The notes under the pieces were generated by a model. It had not been told where the DNA came from, made no database searches, and saw only the letters and a list, made by a program, of their open reading frames with translations. From the NCBI RefSeq assembly GCF_024294805.1, contig NZ_JANCLU010000012.1, forward strand, positions 62,001 through 126,000: a stretch of DNA of 64,000 bases. The letters are read 5' to 3'. Source of the stretch: Alsobacter ponti. GTDB taxonomy: Bacteria; Pseudomonadota; Alphaproteobacteria; Rhizobiales; Beijerinckiaceae. This document shows, one piece after another, positions 41,852 to 51,358 of the stretch. Position numbers and translations under genes: made by a program. The first letter of the stretch is position 1; the number at the start of each line of letters is the position of its first letter.

Positions 41852-42456
41852 GGAGCCTTGTCCTGGCCGGAATGACCGCCTTGCCCGGACAGGGCCGACA
41901 CGGTGCGGAAGACGCGGACGCGCCGATGCAGCCGGTCGGCGAGCCGGCCTGCGAGGTCGCCCGCCAGCATGTCGAGCCCCGCCCAACCCGACGAGCCGGG
42001 ATCCACCGTCACGTCGACCGCGTCCGGCGAGGCGGCGAGGGTGATCGCCAGGGGAGCCGGCCCGCCGGCGTCCACGGCGAGGCGGAGAGTTCGGGCGGCC
42101 GCGCGCCAGTCGCGCGCCTCTCCGGCGAGGCCGGCGTCGATGGCCGCCAGGACCTGGGCGACAAGGGGGGAGGGCGCCGCCGTGGACGGGCGTCCGGCTT
42201 GCGGCGGGGCGAAGGGCGAGAAGGGCATGGCCTGGCACAGCAGGACCGCGCCGACGCTGGAGTGTGGGCCGCCGGACAATGCCCCGGCTTCGGCCGCGGC
42301 GCCGACCCGGGCGGCGAAGGCCTCCCCCCTCTCGCGCCGAGCCGGATCGTCCCTGGCCGGACGGCCCGCCGCGACGCCGGGCTGCTCCGGCGGGCGACGG
42401 CCCTGCTCGGGAGCCTGCCCGTAATGGCCGGACAGGGCGGTGTCGGCGCGGGTCAT
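41848..42456 (-). CDS. sctP: Needle-length ruler SctP (YscP-like)
   Basis: 202 aa. The N-terminal half is Pro/Ala/Gly-rich and probably extended; the C-terminal part (about 95-185) is a small alpha/beta domain with ARTLRLAVDAGGPAPLAITL and DMLAGDLAGRLADRLHRRVR, fitting the T3S4 (substrate specificity switch) domain. It is short for a ruler (YscP 515 aa), which would imply a short needle if it works as in Yersinia. The call depends on position between sctO and sctQ. Confidence 0.7.
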   Translation of the reverse strand: MTRADTALSGHYGQAPEQGRRPPEQPGVAAGRPARDDPARRERGEAFAARVGAAAEAGALSGGPHSSVGAVLLCQAMPFSPFAPPQAGRPSTAAPSPLVAQVLAAIDAGLAGEARDWRAAARTLRLAVDAGGPAPLAITLAASPDAVDVTVDPGSSGWAGLDMLAGDLAGRLADRLHRRVRVFRTVSALSGQGGHSGQDKAP

Positions 42457-42932
42457 GGCCTGGGTCCCCCGGCTTTGCTGAACAGGTCTTCGATTTCCAG
42501 GGCCTCGCTGTTCTCGGCCTCCGCCTCCAGTTGGACCTTCAGGTCGTCCACGAGGCTCACGTATTTGTCGCGCTTGCGCTGGGCCAGGAGATGCGCCTGC
42601 CTGGCCTCCTGGAGGGCCGCCTCGGTGCGATGGCGGCGCTGGTCGGCGCCGTCGCGCTCGTCGACGCGCTCCTGGTGCTCCCGGAAGATCGCCGCCACGG
42701 CGCCGCGAGCCTCATCGAGGTCGTCATGCGCGACGGTGCGCCCGAACATCGGCACGTAGACGGCGTGCTCGCGCCCCGGCAGGGCGAGACGACTCGTCTC
42801 GGCGGCGTCCCGCGCCGCGGCGAAGGCCCTCGCGGCCTCCTCCGCCTCCCGCCGACGGGCCGCCAACGCGCGCTGGGCCTGCTCTTCCTTGAGGCGCTTG
42901 ACCTTCAGGAGCACGGCGAGCTGCTGCATCAT
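42453..42932 (-). CDS. sctO: Type III stalk protein SctO (YscO/FliJ-like)
   Basis: 159 aa, almost entirely Glu/Arg/Ala-rich coiled coil in two arms: [20 protein letters not shown] and [20 protein letters not shown], followed by [20 protein letters not shown]. Overlaps sctN by four bases. SctO acts as the rotor-like stalk within the SctN hexamer. Confidence 0.85.
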   Translation of the reverse strand: MMQQLAVLLKVKRLKEEQAQRALAARRREAEEAARAFAAARDAAETSRLALPGREHAVYVPMFGRTVAHDDLDEARGAVAAIFREHQERVDERDGADQRRHRTEAALQEARQAHLLAQRKRDKYVSLVDDLKVQLEAEAENSEALEIEDLFSKAGGPRP

Positions 42933-44296
42933 GCGGTCACCCTCCGCATCGCGTCCAGGACCTCGTCGAAGGGCTGGAACTCGGTGGTGCGCTGGCGCAG
43001 GAACGCGTTGATCGCGTCCACCTTGGCCACGGCCTCGTCCGAACGGGGATCGCTGCCCTTCTTGTATTCGCCGACCTTGATGAGCAGTTCGATGTCGGCA
43101 TAGGCGGCGAGCCAGGCGCCGATCTTGCGGGCCATGCCGGCATGCTCCGGGCTCACGATCTTGTCCATGACGCGGCTCTTGGAGAGCAGGACGTCGATGG
43201 CCGGATAGTGGCTGGCCGCCCCGAGCTTGCGCGACAGGACGATGTGCCCGTCCAGGATGGAGCGCGTTTCGTCAGCGACGGGCTCGTTCATGTCGTCGCC
43301 TTCCACCAGCACGGTGTAGAGCGCGGTGATCGATCCCACCTCGTTCATGCCCACGCGCTCCATGAGCTTGGGCAGGTTGGCGAATACCGAGGGAGGAAAG
43401 CCGCGGCGCGTCGGCGGCTCGCCCGCCGCCAGCCCGATCTCGCGCAGGGCGCGGGCGAAGCGAGTCACCGAGTCCATCAGGAACAGCACCTTGCGGCCCC
43501 GGTCGCGGAAGTACTCGGCGATGGCGGTGGCGACGAACGCCGCCTTCGCGCGCTCCATCGAGCTCTTGTCGGAGGTCGCCACCACCAGCACGGCGCGCTT
43601 CATGCCCTCCGGCCCGAGGTCGTGTTCGATGAACTCGCGCACCTCGCGGCCGCGCTCCCCGATCAGGGCCATCACGGTCACGTCGACCTCGGCGCCCTTC
43701 ACGAGCATGGCAAGCAGGGTCGACTTGCCGCCGCCGGCGGCCGCGAACACGCCCATGCGTTGCCCTTCGCCGCAGGTCAGCATCCCGTCGATGGCGCGCA
43801 CGCCGAGCGGCAGCACGGTGTCGATCACGCGTCGGCGCATGGGATCTGGCGGGGACTGGTAGACCGGGTACGTCGTCTCGGGCACGAAGCGGTCGTCCTT
43901 GCCGTCGATCATGCGCCCGAGGCCGTCCAGGACGCGTCCAAGCAGCCCGTCCCCGACGGCGACGGCCTGCACGCGCCCCGTCCGGCGCACCTGGGTGCGG
44001 GGCGAGACGCCTTGCGTCTCGCCGATCGGCGAGAGCAGGGCCTCGTCCTCGATGAAGCCGACGCATTCGGCCATCAGCGTGCTTTGTATGCCCGGCGTCG
44101 AGAGCGCGACGATCTCCCCCACCTGGATCCCGGGCACCGCGGCATGGATGATCGTTCCCACGACCTTGATGACCCGCCCCAGCAGAGGGAAGGGGGCGGT
44201 CTGCCCGACCCGCGCCGCGACGGCGTCCAGCGAGGCGGCCAGGCGGGCGGCGGCCTGTTCGCGGCGGCCGGCGACCAAGGCTTCGACGTCGCTCAC
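42929..44296 (-). CDS. sctN: Type III secretion ATPase SctN
   Basis: 455 aa from GTG 44296. Walker A is [10 protein letters not shown] with Lys191 and Ser192, Walker B is KVLFLMDS with Asp275, and [20 protein letters not shown] and [18 protein letters not shown] are characteristic of the YscN/FliI branch of F/V-type ATPases. It unfolds chaperone-bound substrates at the export gate. The start overlaps the sctL stop by four bases (GTGA). Confidence 0.97.
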   Translation of the reverse strand: MSDVEALVAGRREQAAARLAASLDAVAARVGQTAPFPLLGRVIKVVGTIIHAAVPGIQVGEIVALSTPGIQSTLMAECVGFIEDEALLSPIGETQGVSPRTQVRRTGRVQAVAVGDGLLGRVLDGLGRMIDGKDDRFVPETTYPVYQSPPDPMRRRVIDTVLPLGVRAIDGMLTCGEGQRMGVFAAAGGGKSTLLAMLVKGAEVDVTVMALIGERGREVREFIEHDLGPEGMKRAVLVVATSDKSSMERAKAAFVATAIAEYFRDRGRKVLFLMDSVTRFARALREIGLAAGEPPTRRGFPPSVFANLPKLMERVGMNEVGSITALYTVLVEGDDMNEPVADETRSILDGHIVLSRKLGAASHYPAIDVLLSKSRVMDKIVSPEHAGMARKIGAWLAAYADIELLIKVGEYKKGSDPRSDEAVAKVDAINAFLRQRTTEFQPFDEVLDAMRRVTA

Positions 44297-44928
44297 GCGG
44301 TATCCTCCCCGGACGCGCCCGCCATGCCGCCGATCGCCGCCAGCAGCCTTTCGGTCTCCACGCCAAAGCGCGCCTCGATCCGGCCGATCGTCGATTCGAC
44401 CAGGATCGCGTCCTCGCTCAGGTCGCCGTCGTCGATCACCTCGATCAGCTCGATGCGGGGGAACGAGGGCGCGAGGTCGGCGACCGCCGCGCGCACCGCG
44501 TCGCGCAGGTCCGCCCCGACGCGAACCTGCACGCGGGTCTCGCGGCGCATGCGCGAGAGCGCGCTCGCCACGATGGCGCGGGTGCGCTGCGCGTCGTCGA
44601 AGTCCGCGACCAGCTTGCGCACGCAATCCCGCACGATGTCGACGAGGCGGCCCTCGAGCGCCTCGATGGCGGCGTCGACACGGGCGCTTTGGGCCAGCAG
44701 CGCCGCGACGGCGTCGCGGTCGGCCTGCTCGCGGCCCTCCCGATAGCCGCGCTCGCGCTCCGCCGCGTGGGCGTCGAGCGCGTCCTGCTCGATGCGGCGG
44801 GCCTGCTCCCGGGCGGCCGCGACGATGCCTGTCGCCGCGTCGATCGCTGCGACCTCGTCGGCCCGCAGGACATGGGCGCCGGAGGCCAGTGCGAAACCGA
44901 GGGGCTTCAGCTCGTAGAGGCCGGCCAT
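44293..44928 (-). CDS. sctL: Type III ATPase stator SctL (YscL/FliH-like)
   Basis: 211 aa. Long central helix with many Arg, Glu and Ala ([20 protein letters not shown], then [17 protein letters not shown]) and a C-terminal FliH-like domain ([35 protein letters not shown] with the conserved ESxxGxIxA pattern). It links SctN to SctQ. Overlaps the 3' end of sctK by 22 bases. Confidence 0.9.
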   Translation of the reverse strand: MAGLYELKPLGFALASGAHVLRADEVAAIDAATGIVAAAREQARRIEQDALDAHAAERERGYREGREQADRDAVAALLAQSARVDAAIEALEGRLVDIVRDCVRKLVADFDDAQRTRAIVASALSRMRRETRVQVRVGADLRDAVRAAVADLAPSFPRIELIEVIDDGDLSEDAILVESTIGRIEARFGVETERLLAAIGGMAGASGEDTA

Positions 44929-45614
44929 GGCGGGCACGTCCTTTCGATGAAGCGGGCGACGGCGGCGCACACCGGATGGGATGCGGGCCGGACCGGGCGC
45001 GCCAGGGCATTCCCCGTCGTCATGAGTGGCGTCAGCGCCGGCTCCACACCGGCGACGATGTCCGCCATTGCGCAGACTCCCAGCCCATCCATGCGCGACA
45101 TGGCCTCGTCGATGTCCGATGTCGCCAGGGGATCGTCGATCCCCGAGAGGAAGTCGTGGCCGACGGTGCGCCGGGCGAGGGCCGCGCCGTGCGAGGCGGC
45201 GACGAACAGCGCGTCTCCCAGAACGGCGCGGGCCCGCTCGCGATCGGCGCGCGAGACGAGGCGTCGGAGCCGTTCATGGAGCAGGGCCGCCGCCAGCTGT
45301 CGCCGCACGGTCGCGGCGCCCGGCCCCTCCTGGCAGACGAACCGCAGGACGACGGCTCCCTCCGGGCTCCCGGCCAGAAGCGACAGGTCCACCTTGTCGA
45401 TTCCGAGCCCGAAACCGGCATCGCTCATGGCGACCGCCCGCCTGATCGGGCGGCCGAAGCGGGTATCGGACGCCAGGGCCGCGAGGCGCGCCGCAGGCCC
45501 GCCGCCGGCCCGCAGCGCGGCGGCGGCGCGGCCGGGCGCGAGGCAGGCCGCGGCGAGGCAGGAGGCCGGAACGAGGGCGGACAGCGCGGCCGCGGGGTCG
45601 GGCCGGGGCGTCAT
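44907..45614 (-). CDS. sctK: Type III sorting-platform protein SctK (YscK-like)
   Basis: 235 aa. Helical, Ala/Arg-rich; ending in an Ala-rich region with a Cys-Pro-Pro motif. Sequence likeness is limited, but position between sctJ and sctL and size match YscK/Psc[21 protein letters not shown] and [20 protein letters not shown] are the most distinctive segments. SctK connects SctD to SctQ pods. Overlaps sctJ by four bases. Confidence 0.75.
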   Translation of the reverse strand: MTPRPDPAAALSALVPASCLAAACLAPGRAAAALRAGGGPAARLAALASDTRFGRPIRRAVAMSDAGFGLGIDKVDLSLLAGSPEGAVVLRFVCQEGPGAATVRRQLAAALLHERLRRLVSRADRERARAVLGDALFVAASHGAALARRTVGHDFLSGIDDPLATSDIDEAMSRMDGLGVCAMADIVAGVEPALTPLMTTGNALARPVRPASHPVCAAVARFIERTCPPWPASTS

Positions 45615-46414
45615 GAGGGCTCAACCAGGGGAGCCGTCCCCGCCGACGCCGGCGGCGAGGCGGGGCTGCGCCGGCGCAGGACCGCGACAAGCGCGGACGT
45701 TCCGGCGGCAAGGATGGCGGAGAGCGCGGCCACAAGCCCCGCGAAGAGCCAGAAGCGCTCCTCGGTCCCGGCCTGCACGGCGAGGCCCGGCAGAACCTGC
45801 GTCACGCGCACCGTCTCGGTCGGCGTCTGGACCGCCGCGGCGGTGAGCACCACGGTGACGGCCGAATAGTCCAGGCCCTCGATGGCGCTGCTGACGAGCC
45901 GGCGAATCTGCGGCACGGCATAGTCGAGGTCGATGCCGGGCTGGTGCTTGATGAAGACGGCCGCCGAGGACGGCTTCGGCGCCTGGCCGAGTTGGGGCGC
46001 TTCGGGCTGGACGATGTGCACGCGGGCGCTGACGACGCCGTCGATCTGGCTCAGCGTTTTGCTGACTTCCTCCGCCAGGGCGTAGATGAAACGCACGCGC
46101 TCCTCGAAGGGCGATGACATGATGCCGCTCTTCTGGAAGACCTTCCCGAGCGAATCGTGCGAGGGCCGCGGCAGGCCGGTGTCCTTCAGCACCGCCATGG
46201 CGCGCACCATGTCCTTGCTGTCGACAGCGACAGTAAAGCCTTCCTTGCCGCGGGACTGCTTGGAGGCGGGGATGCCGCGAACGGAGAGCGCGGCCACTAT
46301 CTCGTTGGCCTCCCCCTCGGTCAGGCTCGAATACAGATCGGCATCGCAGGCGCACAGCGCGAGCGCCAGTCCGGCGATGGCCAGGAACCTGGAAGGGCGG
46401 ATGCGCTGCGACAA
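45611..46414 (-). CDS. sctJ: Type III inner-ring lipoprotein SctJ (YscJ/PrgK)
   Basis: 267 aa. Signal peptide ending LALALCACDADLYSS gives a lipobox with acylated Cys23 (Cys21 is the alternative). Two ring-building domains contain LTEGEANEIVAALSVRGIPA and PFEERVRFIYALAEEVSKTL, and the strongly conserved VVSARVHIV motif. A C-terminal transmembrane helix lies at about 222-244 with a short cytoplasmic tail. It forms the inner ring inside SctD. Confidence 0.95.
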   Translation of the reverse strand: MSQRIRPSRFLAIAGLALALCACDADLYSSLTEGEANEIVAALSVRGIPASKQSRGKEGFTVAVDSKDMVRAMAVLKDTGLPRPSHDSLGKVFQKSGIMSSPFEERVRFIYALAEEVSKTLSQIDGVVSARVHIVQPEAPQLGQAPKPSSAAVFIKHQPGIDLDYAVPQIRRLVSSAIEGLDYSAVTVVLTAAAVQTPTETVRVTQVLPGLAVQAGTEERFWLFAGLVAALSAILAAGTSALVAVLRRRSPASPPASAGTAPLVEPS

Positions 46415-46417
46415 GGT

Positions 46418-46861
46418 TCACTGGCCTTTCATGAGCTGGTCGAAGGACTGGGTCGACTTGCCGATGAGCTTGGAGGTGATGTCCACCATCATGCTGAAGT
46501 TCATCATCTCGACCTGAGCCGCGAGCATCGTGCCCGTATCCATGGGTCCCGACGACAATGTCGCGCCAACCCGGGACATCTGGCGGTTGAACGATGTCCG
46601 CATGAGCTCCAGGCCGCTCAGGATCATGTCCCCCGGGGTTTGGGCCCCCTGGTCGACGGGCGCGACCGCCGCGGACGCAGGGGCGACCGGATTCGCCGCG
46701 GATCGATCGAGCTGCGCCAGAGCGCGCCCCTGCTCGGCGAGCGCGGCGCGAAACGTGTCCGCCCTCTGCTCGGCCGCCACGGGAGAGATGGCTGTCGACG
46801 CCGCAACGGCGGGCCTGGCGGCGGGAAGGAAGGCGACGGCATCGGGCAGCAGGTTCGACAT
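46418..46861 (-). CDS. sctI: Type III inner rod protein SctI
   Basis: 147 aa. The C-terminal helix VEMMNFSMMVDITSKLIGKS and STQSFDQLMKGQ is the usual rod signature; the N-terminal half is Ala-rich and disordered-looking. It lies three bases before sctJ. It anchors the needle in the export gate. ATG 46861 follows CTGGAGGTCCC. Confidence 0.88.
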   Translation of the reverse strand: MSNLLPDAVAFLPAARPAVAASTAISPVAAEQRADTFRAALAEQGRALAQLDRSAANPVAPASAAVAPVDQGAQTPGDMILSGLELMRTSFNRQMSRVGATLSSGPMDTGTMLAAQVEMMNFSMMVDITSKLIGKSTQSFDQLMKGQ

Positions 46862-46875
46862 GGGACCTCCAGGGA

Positions 46876-47241
46876 TCAGCGGATGGATCGGCGCATGGTC
46901 AAAAGGCGGTCGACCGTCCCGACCAGATCGGGCAGGGACATCGGCCCTTCGCCCAGCCGCGTCGCGAGCATTCCGTTGCCGCGGTCGTCGCACGCCGCAT
47001 GGACATGGATCAGCAGAGTTTCATCGAGTCCCGAGAGGCGCAGGAGACGTTCGGCAACGTCGCCCGGGCCAATGGGCCAGCTCAGACAGATGAGGAGACG
47101 TCCCGTCTCTTCCTCCGTCAGGACCAGGCGTCCCGAGGACTCGAAGTCGAACGCGACGCCGCCTTTGCCGGAACGAACGGAGGGCAGCCCCATCTGGGCG
47201 GCGAAGCCTTCGATGACCTCCGCCACGGGCGAGCTGAACAT
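46876..47241 (-). CDS. SycN-like chaperone for the gatekeeper
   Basis: 121 aa. VIEGFAAQMGLPSVRSGKGG, strands VAFDFESSGRLVL and GRLLICLSWPIG, and ATRLGEGPMSLPDLVGTVDR follow the SycN pattern (short class I chaperone that with YscB escorts YopN). It begins 11 bases after the sctW stop, consistent with a gatekeeper chaperone. ATG 47271 with a better AAGAGG ribosome site would add ten residues and overlap sctW. Confidence 0.68.
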   Translation of the reverse strand: MFSSPVAEVIEGFAAQMGLPSVRSGKGGVAFDFESSGRLVLTEEETGRLLICLSWPIGPGDVAERLLRLSGLDETLLIHVHAACDDRGNGMLATRLGEGPMSLPDLVGTVDRLLTMRRSIR

Positions 47242-47251
47242 GGCGCGGTTC

Positions 47252-48430
47252 TCAACCGATAGAGGCGGCATGGCGGGCCTCTTCGGCTGCGACGAGTTCG
47301 TCGAGAAAAGCGAGAAGTTGGCCCGTTTGCTGAGCCCGCGCCGCCGGGCCGGGCGGTATCCCGTCCGGCAGCGCCGCATGAAGATCGCGCAGCCCGTTGC
47401 CCCACACCACGAGCCCAAGCGGTTCGTCGAGACGGGGGGGAAACAGGGAGCGCACATCGGCCCGGCTGACCGCGGGCTTGCTTGCGAAGGTCAGCAGGGC
47501 GGCGGTGGCGTCGGCAGCCGAGGGAAGGTCCGCGCCACGCACGCACCGTGCGGTGGTTCGCACAAGGCCTTCGGCCCCGTCGAGAACGGTGCGCATGCGC
47601 TTGAGATGACCGAGCTCCGTGAGGGTGGACTGGAGATGGCGCGAGTCGACGGAGGGCTCCGCCGCGCGCATGTCCCGGCCGGCGATCTCGATGAACAGGT
47701 CGATCACGTCCTCGATCCGGCGCAGTCCGTCCATCTTCCGCAGAGCTTCGAAAAGCCGGCCGGCGTCCGGGGTGTCGCGCAACATGGCGCGGTAGGCTTC
47801 GCGCACGCCGGCGGGATCCAGCTCCAGGCGAAGCGCGCCGTCGTGGGCGGGCTGGGCGGCGGCGAACCCGGCGCGCACCTCTCGCTGGAGTTCAGGCTCG
47901 TCGAACCGGCGGCGGGCATCGTCGAGGAGGTCCTGGAGGGCGGACTTCCCCGGATCGCTCTCGGCCTCGCGGCGCAGGGCCTCGAGAGCCGCGAATTGAT
48001 GGGTGGGATCGGGGTCGTACTCCTGCAGGGCGGACAGCACGTCCTCGACGCTCGGCCCGCCTCCCGCCGACGATCCCCGGTCAAGAAGGTCCGCGAACTC
48101 CTCCATGCGCTCGACCAGCTCCTTGAGCTTGGCCTCGTCGGGCATGTCGGGCAGCTTGTCGAGATAGTCGGCGATCCGGGCGAGGGATTCCAGCGACGCT
48201 CCTTGTCCGGCGCGCACTTCCCGCTTCTTGAGTTCGTGACGATCGTGGCGATGGGCGACCGCTTCGCCCATTTCTTCCTGCATTTCGGAGAGCTTGGCGG
48301 AGTCGTCGGTGACTTCGACGCGCTCCCCCTGGTAGAGCCCCTGGAGGGCCGCGGCCACGGGGGCCGCCGCCGGCGTTTCGACGATCCGGGCGACGATGGC
48401 GCCACGGAGGGAATCGGCTGCATCGATCAT
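47252..48430 (-). CDS. sctW: Type III gatekeeper SctW (YopN-TyeA fused)
   Basis: 392 aa, long enough to hold both YopN and TyeA parts as in MxiC/SepL-type proteins. N-terminal region is Ala-rich with VTDDSAKLSEMQEEMGEAVA and the HrpJ-like core EDVLSALQEYDPDPTHQFAA, LEALRREAESDPGKSALQDL. The C-terminal VRSLFPPRLDEPLGLVVWGN resembles TyeA. SctW blocks effector export before host contact. It lies 65 bp downstream of the secretin gene. Confidence 0.87.
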   Translation of the reverse strand: MIDAADSLRGAIVARIVETPAAAPVAAALQGLYQGERVEVTDDSAKLSEMQEEMGEAVAHRHDRHELKKREVRAGQGASLESLARIADYLDKLPDMPDEAKLKELVERMEEFADLLDRGSSAGGGPSVEDVLSALQEYDPDPTHQFAALEALRREAESDPGKSALQDLLDDARRRFDEPELQREVRAGFAAAQPAHDGALRLELDPAGVREAYRAMLRDTPDAGRLFEALRKMDGLRRIEDVIDLFIEIAGRDMRAAEPSVDSRHLQSTLTELGHLKRMRTVLDGAEGLVRTTARCVRGADLPSAADATAALLTFASKPAVSRADVRSLFPPRLDEPLGLVVWGNGLRDLHAALPDGIPPGPAARAQQTGQLLAFLDELVAAEEARHAASIG

Positions 48431-48495
48431 GTGTTAGCCTCCCGCTGCCGGCCGGCCACCCGGGATGTCTAAAGATGCGAGCACGCGGTGGGTGG

Positions 48496-50760
48496 TCATC
48501 GCTTGCTCAGTCCTTGCATGGTCATGCGCAGGGTCGTGGTGATGTCGTCGAGCTCGTGCGAGCGCCGGGCGACGCGGGGGGTGATCAGCAGCAGGAGCTC
48601 CACGCGGGACGGGCGGTCTTGCGAGCTCTTGAACAGCGACCCCAGCAAGGGGACCGAACTGAGGCCCGCGACACCGGTTTCCTGCTGTTCGAGCTTGTCC
48701 TGCAGGAGGCCGCCGAGGACGGCCGTGTGTCCCGACTGGACCGCGATCTGCGATTGGACGTTGCGGGTGGAAATGACCGGCGTCTTGTTTCCCAGAAGGG
48801 CGGAATCCTGGGCCTTGCTGACGCTCTGCGAGATCGACAGGATCACGCTGTTGTCGGCGTTGATCCGTGGCGTCACCTCGAGCACGACGCCGGTGTCCTT
48901 CGTCTCGACTTCCTCCGTGACGGTCAGGGTCCCTGTGGCGCTCGACTGCTGCGTCCGCGAGGAGTAGGGGATCTGGTCGCCCACGACGAGCTTCGCCGTC
49001 TTGCCGTCGACGACGGAGAGATAGGGCGAGGAGACCACGCGAACCCGCGTGATTTCCCGCAGGGCCTTGATCACCGCGTCGATCTGATACCCGCCCAGCT
49101 CGCCGGTCACGCCGATCACGCCGCCAGCGCCGGTCACGTCCGGCTTGAGGTTGCCGTTCGATGACCTGACCAGGATGCCGTTGCCCTGCAGAAAAAACTG
49201 GACGCCCTGGCTCAACTGGTCGTTGATCTGGACCTCGATGATCGAGGCTTCGATCACGACCTGCGACTGCGGCACGTCCAGCCTGCGAACGATGTCGCGC
49301 ATCCGGTTGAAGGTGGCGTAGCTCGAGGACACGAGCAGCGTGTTGTTGCGCGGGTCGGCGACCACCCGGACGGGCTGGTCCAGGACGGACGGGACGGCGG
49401 CGCCCAGTGGGCTGGCCGGCTCGAGCGCGGTGGCGGAGCCGGCCGCGTCGCGGGAGCGGGCAGGCGGGGTGAAGGTCACGGCCGACGCGTTGGCCGCCGT
49501 CGGCTCCTCGGTGTCGCCGAGGGGCGCCGCGGAAGGGGAGAAGCGCGCCACGGTGGCGGCCGCCGCCCCCCCGGAGCGCGCGGCGGCGCGGCCGCCCGCC
49601 TGCGCGGGCGCAGCCTCGCGGGGCGGACTGGAGGCTTGCGGCCCGGCCGCGAACAAAGCCTGAAGCTGGGGCGCGATGTCCTGGGGCTGCAGGTAGCGCA
49701 GCGCGATGACCCGCATGGTCACATCGTCGCCTCCGCCGGCATCCACCTGCGTGAGGAGACGGCGCGCGCCTTCCATATAGCTCGCGTCGCGGGCGACGAT
49801 GAGGACCGCCTGCCGCTCGGGCAGCGGGCTTGCCGTGACCGCCTCCTCGCCCGCGGCCCCGGTGCGGTTGCGATAGATGAGGTTGATTTGCGCGGCGGCC
49901 TTTTCGGGCGAGGCGGTCCGCACCGGGACGATGGCGACCCGGTCGTCCCGCACAGCGGCTTCCGGGATCGCGTTCAGGAATTCCTCAGCTGCGCCGAGCA
50001 GTGAAACGGGGCCGCGCAGGAGCACGGTGTCCGGCGACCCCGTCGTCGAAACCTGCACCTCGACGGGCAACGCCTGGCGCGCGAAGGGAACGATGCCCGC
50101 CGCGCGCCCGCCGCGCAGGCGCACGAAACGCGATCCCGTCTCCCCCTCGGACGCCACGCGCGCCAGGACCTCGGGTCTGTCGATGTGGTAGAGATTGCCG
50201 GACAACTTCATGGCGTAGCCGTTGCGCGCCAGGACGTCGCGCACGACCTGCAGGAGATCGGCCTTCGCGATCGGCTCTTCCGTCCGAAGCGTGACGCTGC
50301 CGACCATGTCGTCGGGCGCAACGTAGTTCAAACCGAGCGACCCCTTCATCATCTGTCTGAGGAAGGCGGCCAGCGAGAGGCCGGACACGTTCACGGACAC
50401 TCGCTCCTCGGGCGCGAAACCGCCGCCCGCCTGCGCGGCCTCGGCCATGTCCGCGGACCGCTGCTCCTCGGTGACCGACACGGAGACCCTGAGCTTCCCG
50501 GACCAGGCGGCGATCTGGCGCGGCGCCGCATTGCCCCGTTCGAAGGCGGGGCCCTGAAGGGTCTTCGGCACGGGTTCGCCGGTCCACAACGCCGGTTGCG
50601 CCAGGGACGGCCGGCATTCGGCCAAGGTGGCTTCGCCGCCCGTGCAATCCGGGGCAATGGTGCAGCCTGCGGCGGCCATGCCGATCACCGCGAGGACCGC
50701 GCCGATGAGCTTCGATGGCCGCCGCGCAATTGGCACGGAGCGGACGCGTTGCAAGGACAC
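48496..50760 (-). CDS. sctC: Outer-membrane secretin SctC with GspD-like C-domain
   Basis: 754 aa. N-terminus has a signal peptide ending GMAAAGC, giving a possible lipidated Cys33, which is not usual in T3SS secretins. The N0 domain is near 110-200 (LSLAAFLRQMMKGSLGLNYV), followed by N1-N3-like domains with an Ala/Pro-rich linker (about 370-455). The secretin core starts near 520 (IEASIIEVQINDQLSQGVQF) and contains VSSPYLSVVDGKTAKLVVGD and VQSGHTAVLGGLLQDKLEQQ, then SSVPLLGSLFKSSQ and ELLLLITPRVARR. The last elements match the GspD/PilQ/Tad branch. It is still clearly the island secretin by position. No separate pilotin gene seen. Confidence 0.88.
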   Translation of the reverse strand: MSLQRVRSVPIARRPSKLIGAVLAVIGMAAAGCTIAPDCTGGEATLAECRPSLAQPALWTGEPVPKTLQGPAFERGNAAPRQIAAWSGKLRVSVSVTEEQRSADMAEAAQAGGGFAPEERVSVNVSGLSLAAFLRQMMKGSLGLNYVAPDDMVGSVTLRTEEPIAKADLLQVVRDVLARNGYAMKLSGNLYHIDRPEVLARVASEGETGSRFVRLRGGRAAGIVPFARQALPVEVQVSTTGSPDTVLLRGPVSLLGAAEEFLNAIPEAAVRDDRVAIVPVRTASPEKAAAQINLIYRNRTGAAGEEAVTASPLPERQAVLIVARDASYMEGARRLLTQVDAGGGDDVTMRVIALRYLQPQDIAPQLQALFAAGPQASSPPREAAPAQAGGRAAARSGGAAAATVARFSPSAAPLGDTEEPTAANASAVTFTPPARSRDAAGSATALEPASPLGAAVPSVLDQPVRVVADPRNNTLLVSSSYATFNRMRDIVRRLDVPQSQVVIEASIIEVQINDQLSQGVQFFLQGNGILVRSSNGNLKPDVTGAGGVIGVTGELGGYQIDAVIKALREITRVRVVSSPYLSVVDGKTAKLVVGDQIPYSSRTQQSSATGTLTVTEEVETKDTGVVLEVTPRINADNSVILSISQSVSKAQDSALLGNKTPVISTRNVQSQIAVQSGHTAVLGGLLQDKLEQQETGVAGLSSVPLLGSLFKSSQDRPSRVELLLLITPRVARRSHELDDITTTLRMTMQGLSKR

Positions 50761-50805
50761 TATTGCACGACCAATCTCAGAGTCCGGGGGCAGCGGCGCA
50801 TCGCC

Positions 50806-51108
50806 TCACGACACGTTGCGCGCGATGCTCTTGAGAGTGTCGGCGACGGACTTGAGCATGTTCGTGCGAAGGTTGCTGATGGCGGACCAGGTGTTGAGCG
50901 TCATCTGCATGGCGAACATCTTCTCGGTGTCCGACATGTTCGCGTTCTGCTCGAGGCCCCTGATCTGGTCCTCGGTCGTCTTCATCAGGTCGCGAAGGTA
51001 GGTCTGACGAAGGGCGAGGTCGAAGCCGTCGCCGTAGGTGAACGGTGACGGCGGGGCCGTCGTCGTGCCGGTCACGCCCGTATCGTAAACTGCCGTCGTG
51101 CTGGCCAT
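50806..51108 (-). CDS. sctF: Type III needle subunit SctF
   Basis: 100 aa; helix-turn-helix needle protein. Thr/Pro-rich N-terminus, then LALRQTYLRDLMKTTEDQIR, and the conserved C-terminal helix TLNTWSAISNLRTNMLKSVA ending DTLKSIARNVS. It is longer than YscF (87 aa) at the N-terminus. ATG 51108 follows ACGGAGACAGC. The YscE-like gene is directly upstream in the operon. Confidence 0.85.
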   Translation of the reverse strand: MASTTAVYDTGVTGTTTAPPSPFTYGDGFDLALRQTYLRDLMKTTEDQIRGLEQNANMSDTEKMFAMQMTLNTWSAISNLRTNMLKSVADTLKSIARNVS

Positions 51109-51133
51109 GCTGCTGTCTCCGTGGCTGGTTGAG

Positions 51134-51358
51134 TCAACGTACGTTTCGAAGCGTCTCGCGGGCGGCGAGCAGGCCCTTGACGATGGCCTGCGCGGCCTCG
51201 AAATCGGCCCGGGGCAGTCCGATCGCCAGCAGGCGCTCATGGCGCGCGAGCGCCTCCCCGAGGCGCGCGAGGCTCTCGGCCCTGGCCCGCTGCCCGTCCG
51301 GCCCCGCCAGCGCGGCCTCGAGTTCGGTGAGCGGCTCGTAGTCGACGGGCGGAATCAT
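51134..51358 (-). CDS. YscE/EscE-like needle co-chaperone
   Basis: 74 aa, two helices: LTELEAALAGPDGQRARAES, LARLGEALARHERLLAIG, then LPRADFEAAQAIVKGLLAAR. YscE (66 aa) has the same helical hairpin and the same closing segment type (small residues, then a hydrophobic helix). Its ATG overlaps the stop of the Crp/Fnr gene (ATGA), and sctF follows after 25 bases. Probably pairs with the YscG-like protein encoded at 20659-21039. Confidence 0.65.
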   Translation of the reverse strand: MIPPVDYEPLTELEAALAGPDGQRARAESLARLGEALARHERLLAIGLPRADFEAAQAIVKGLLAARETLRNVR

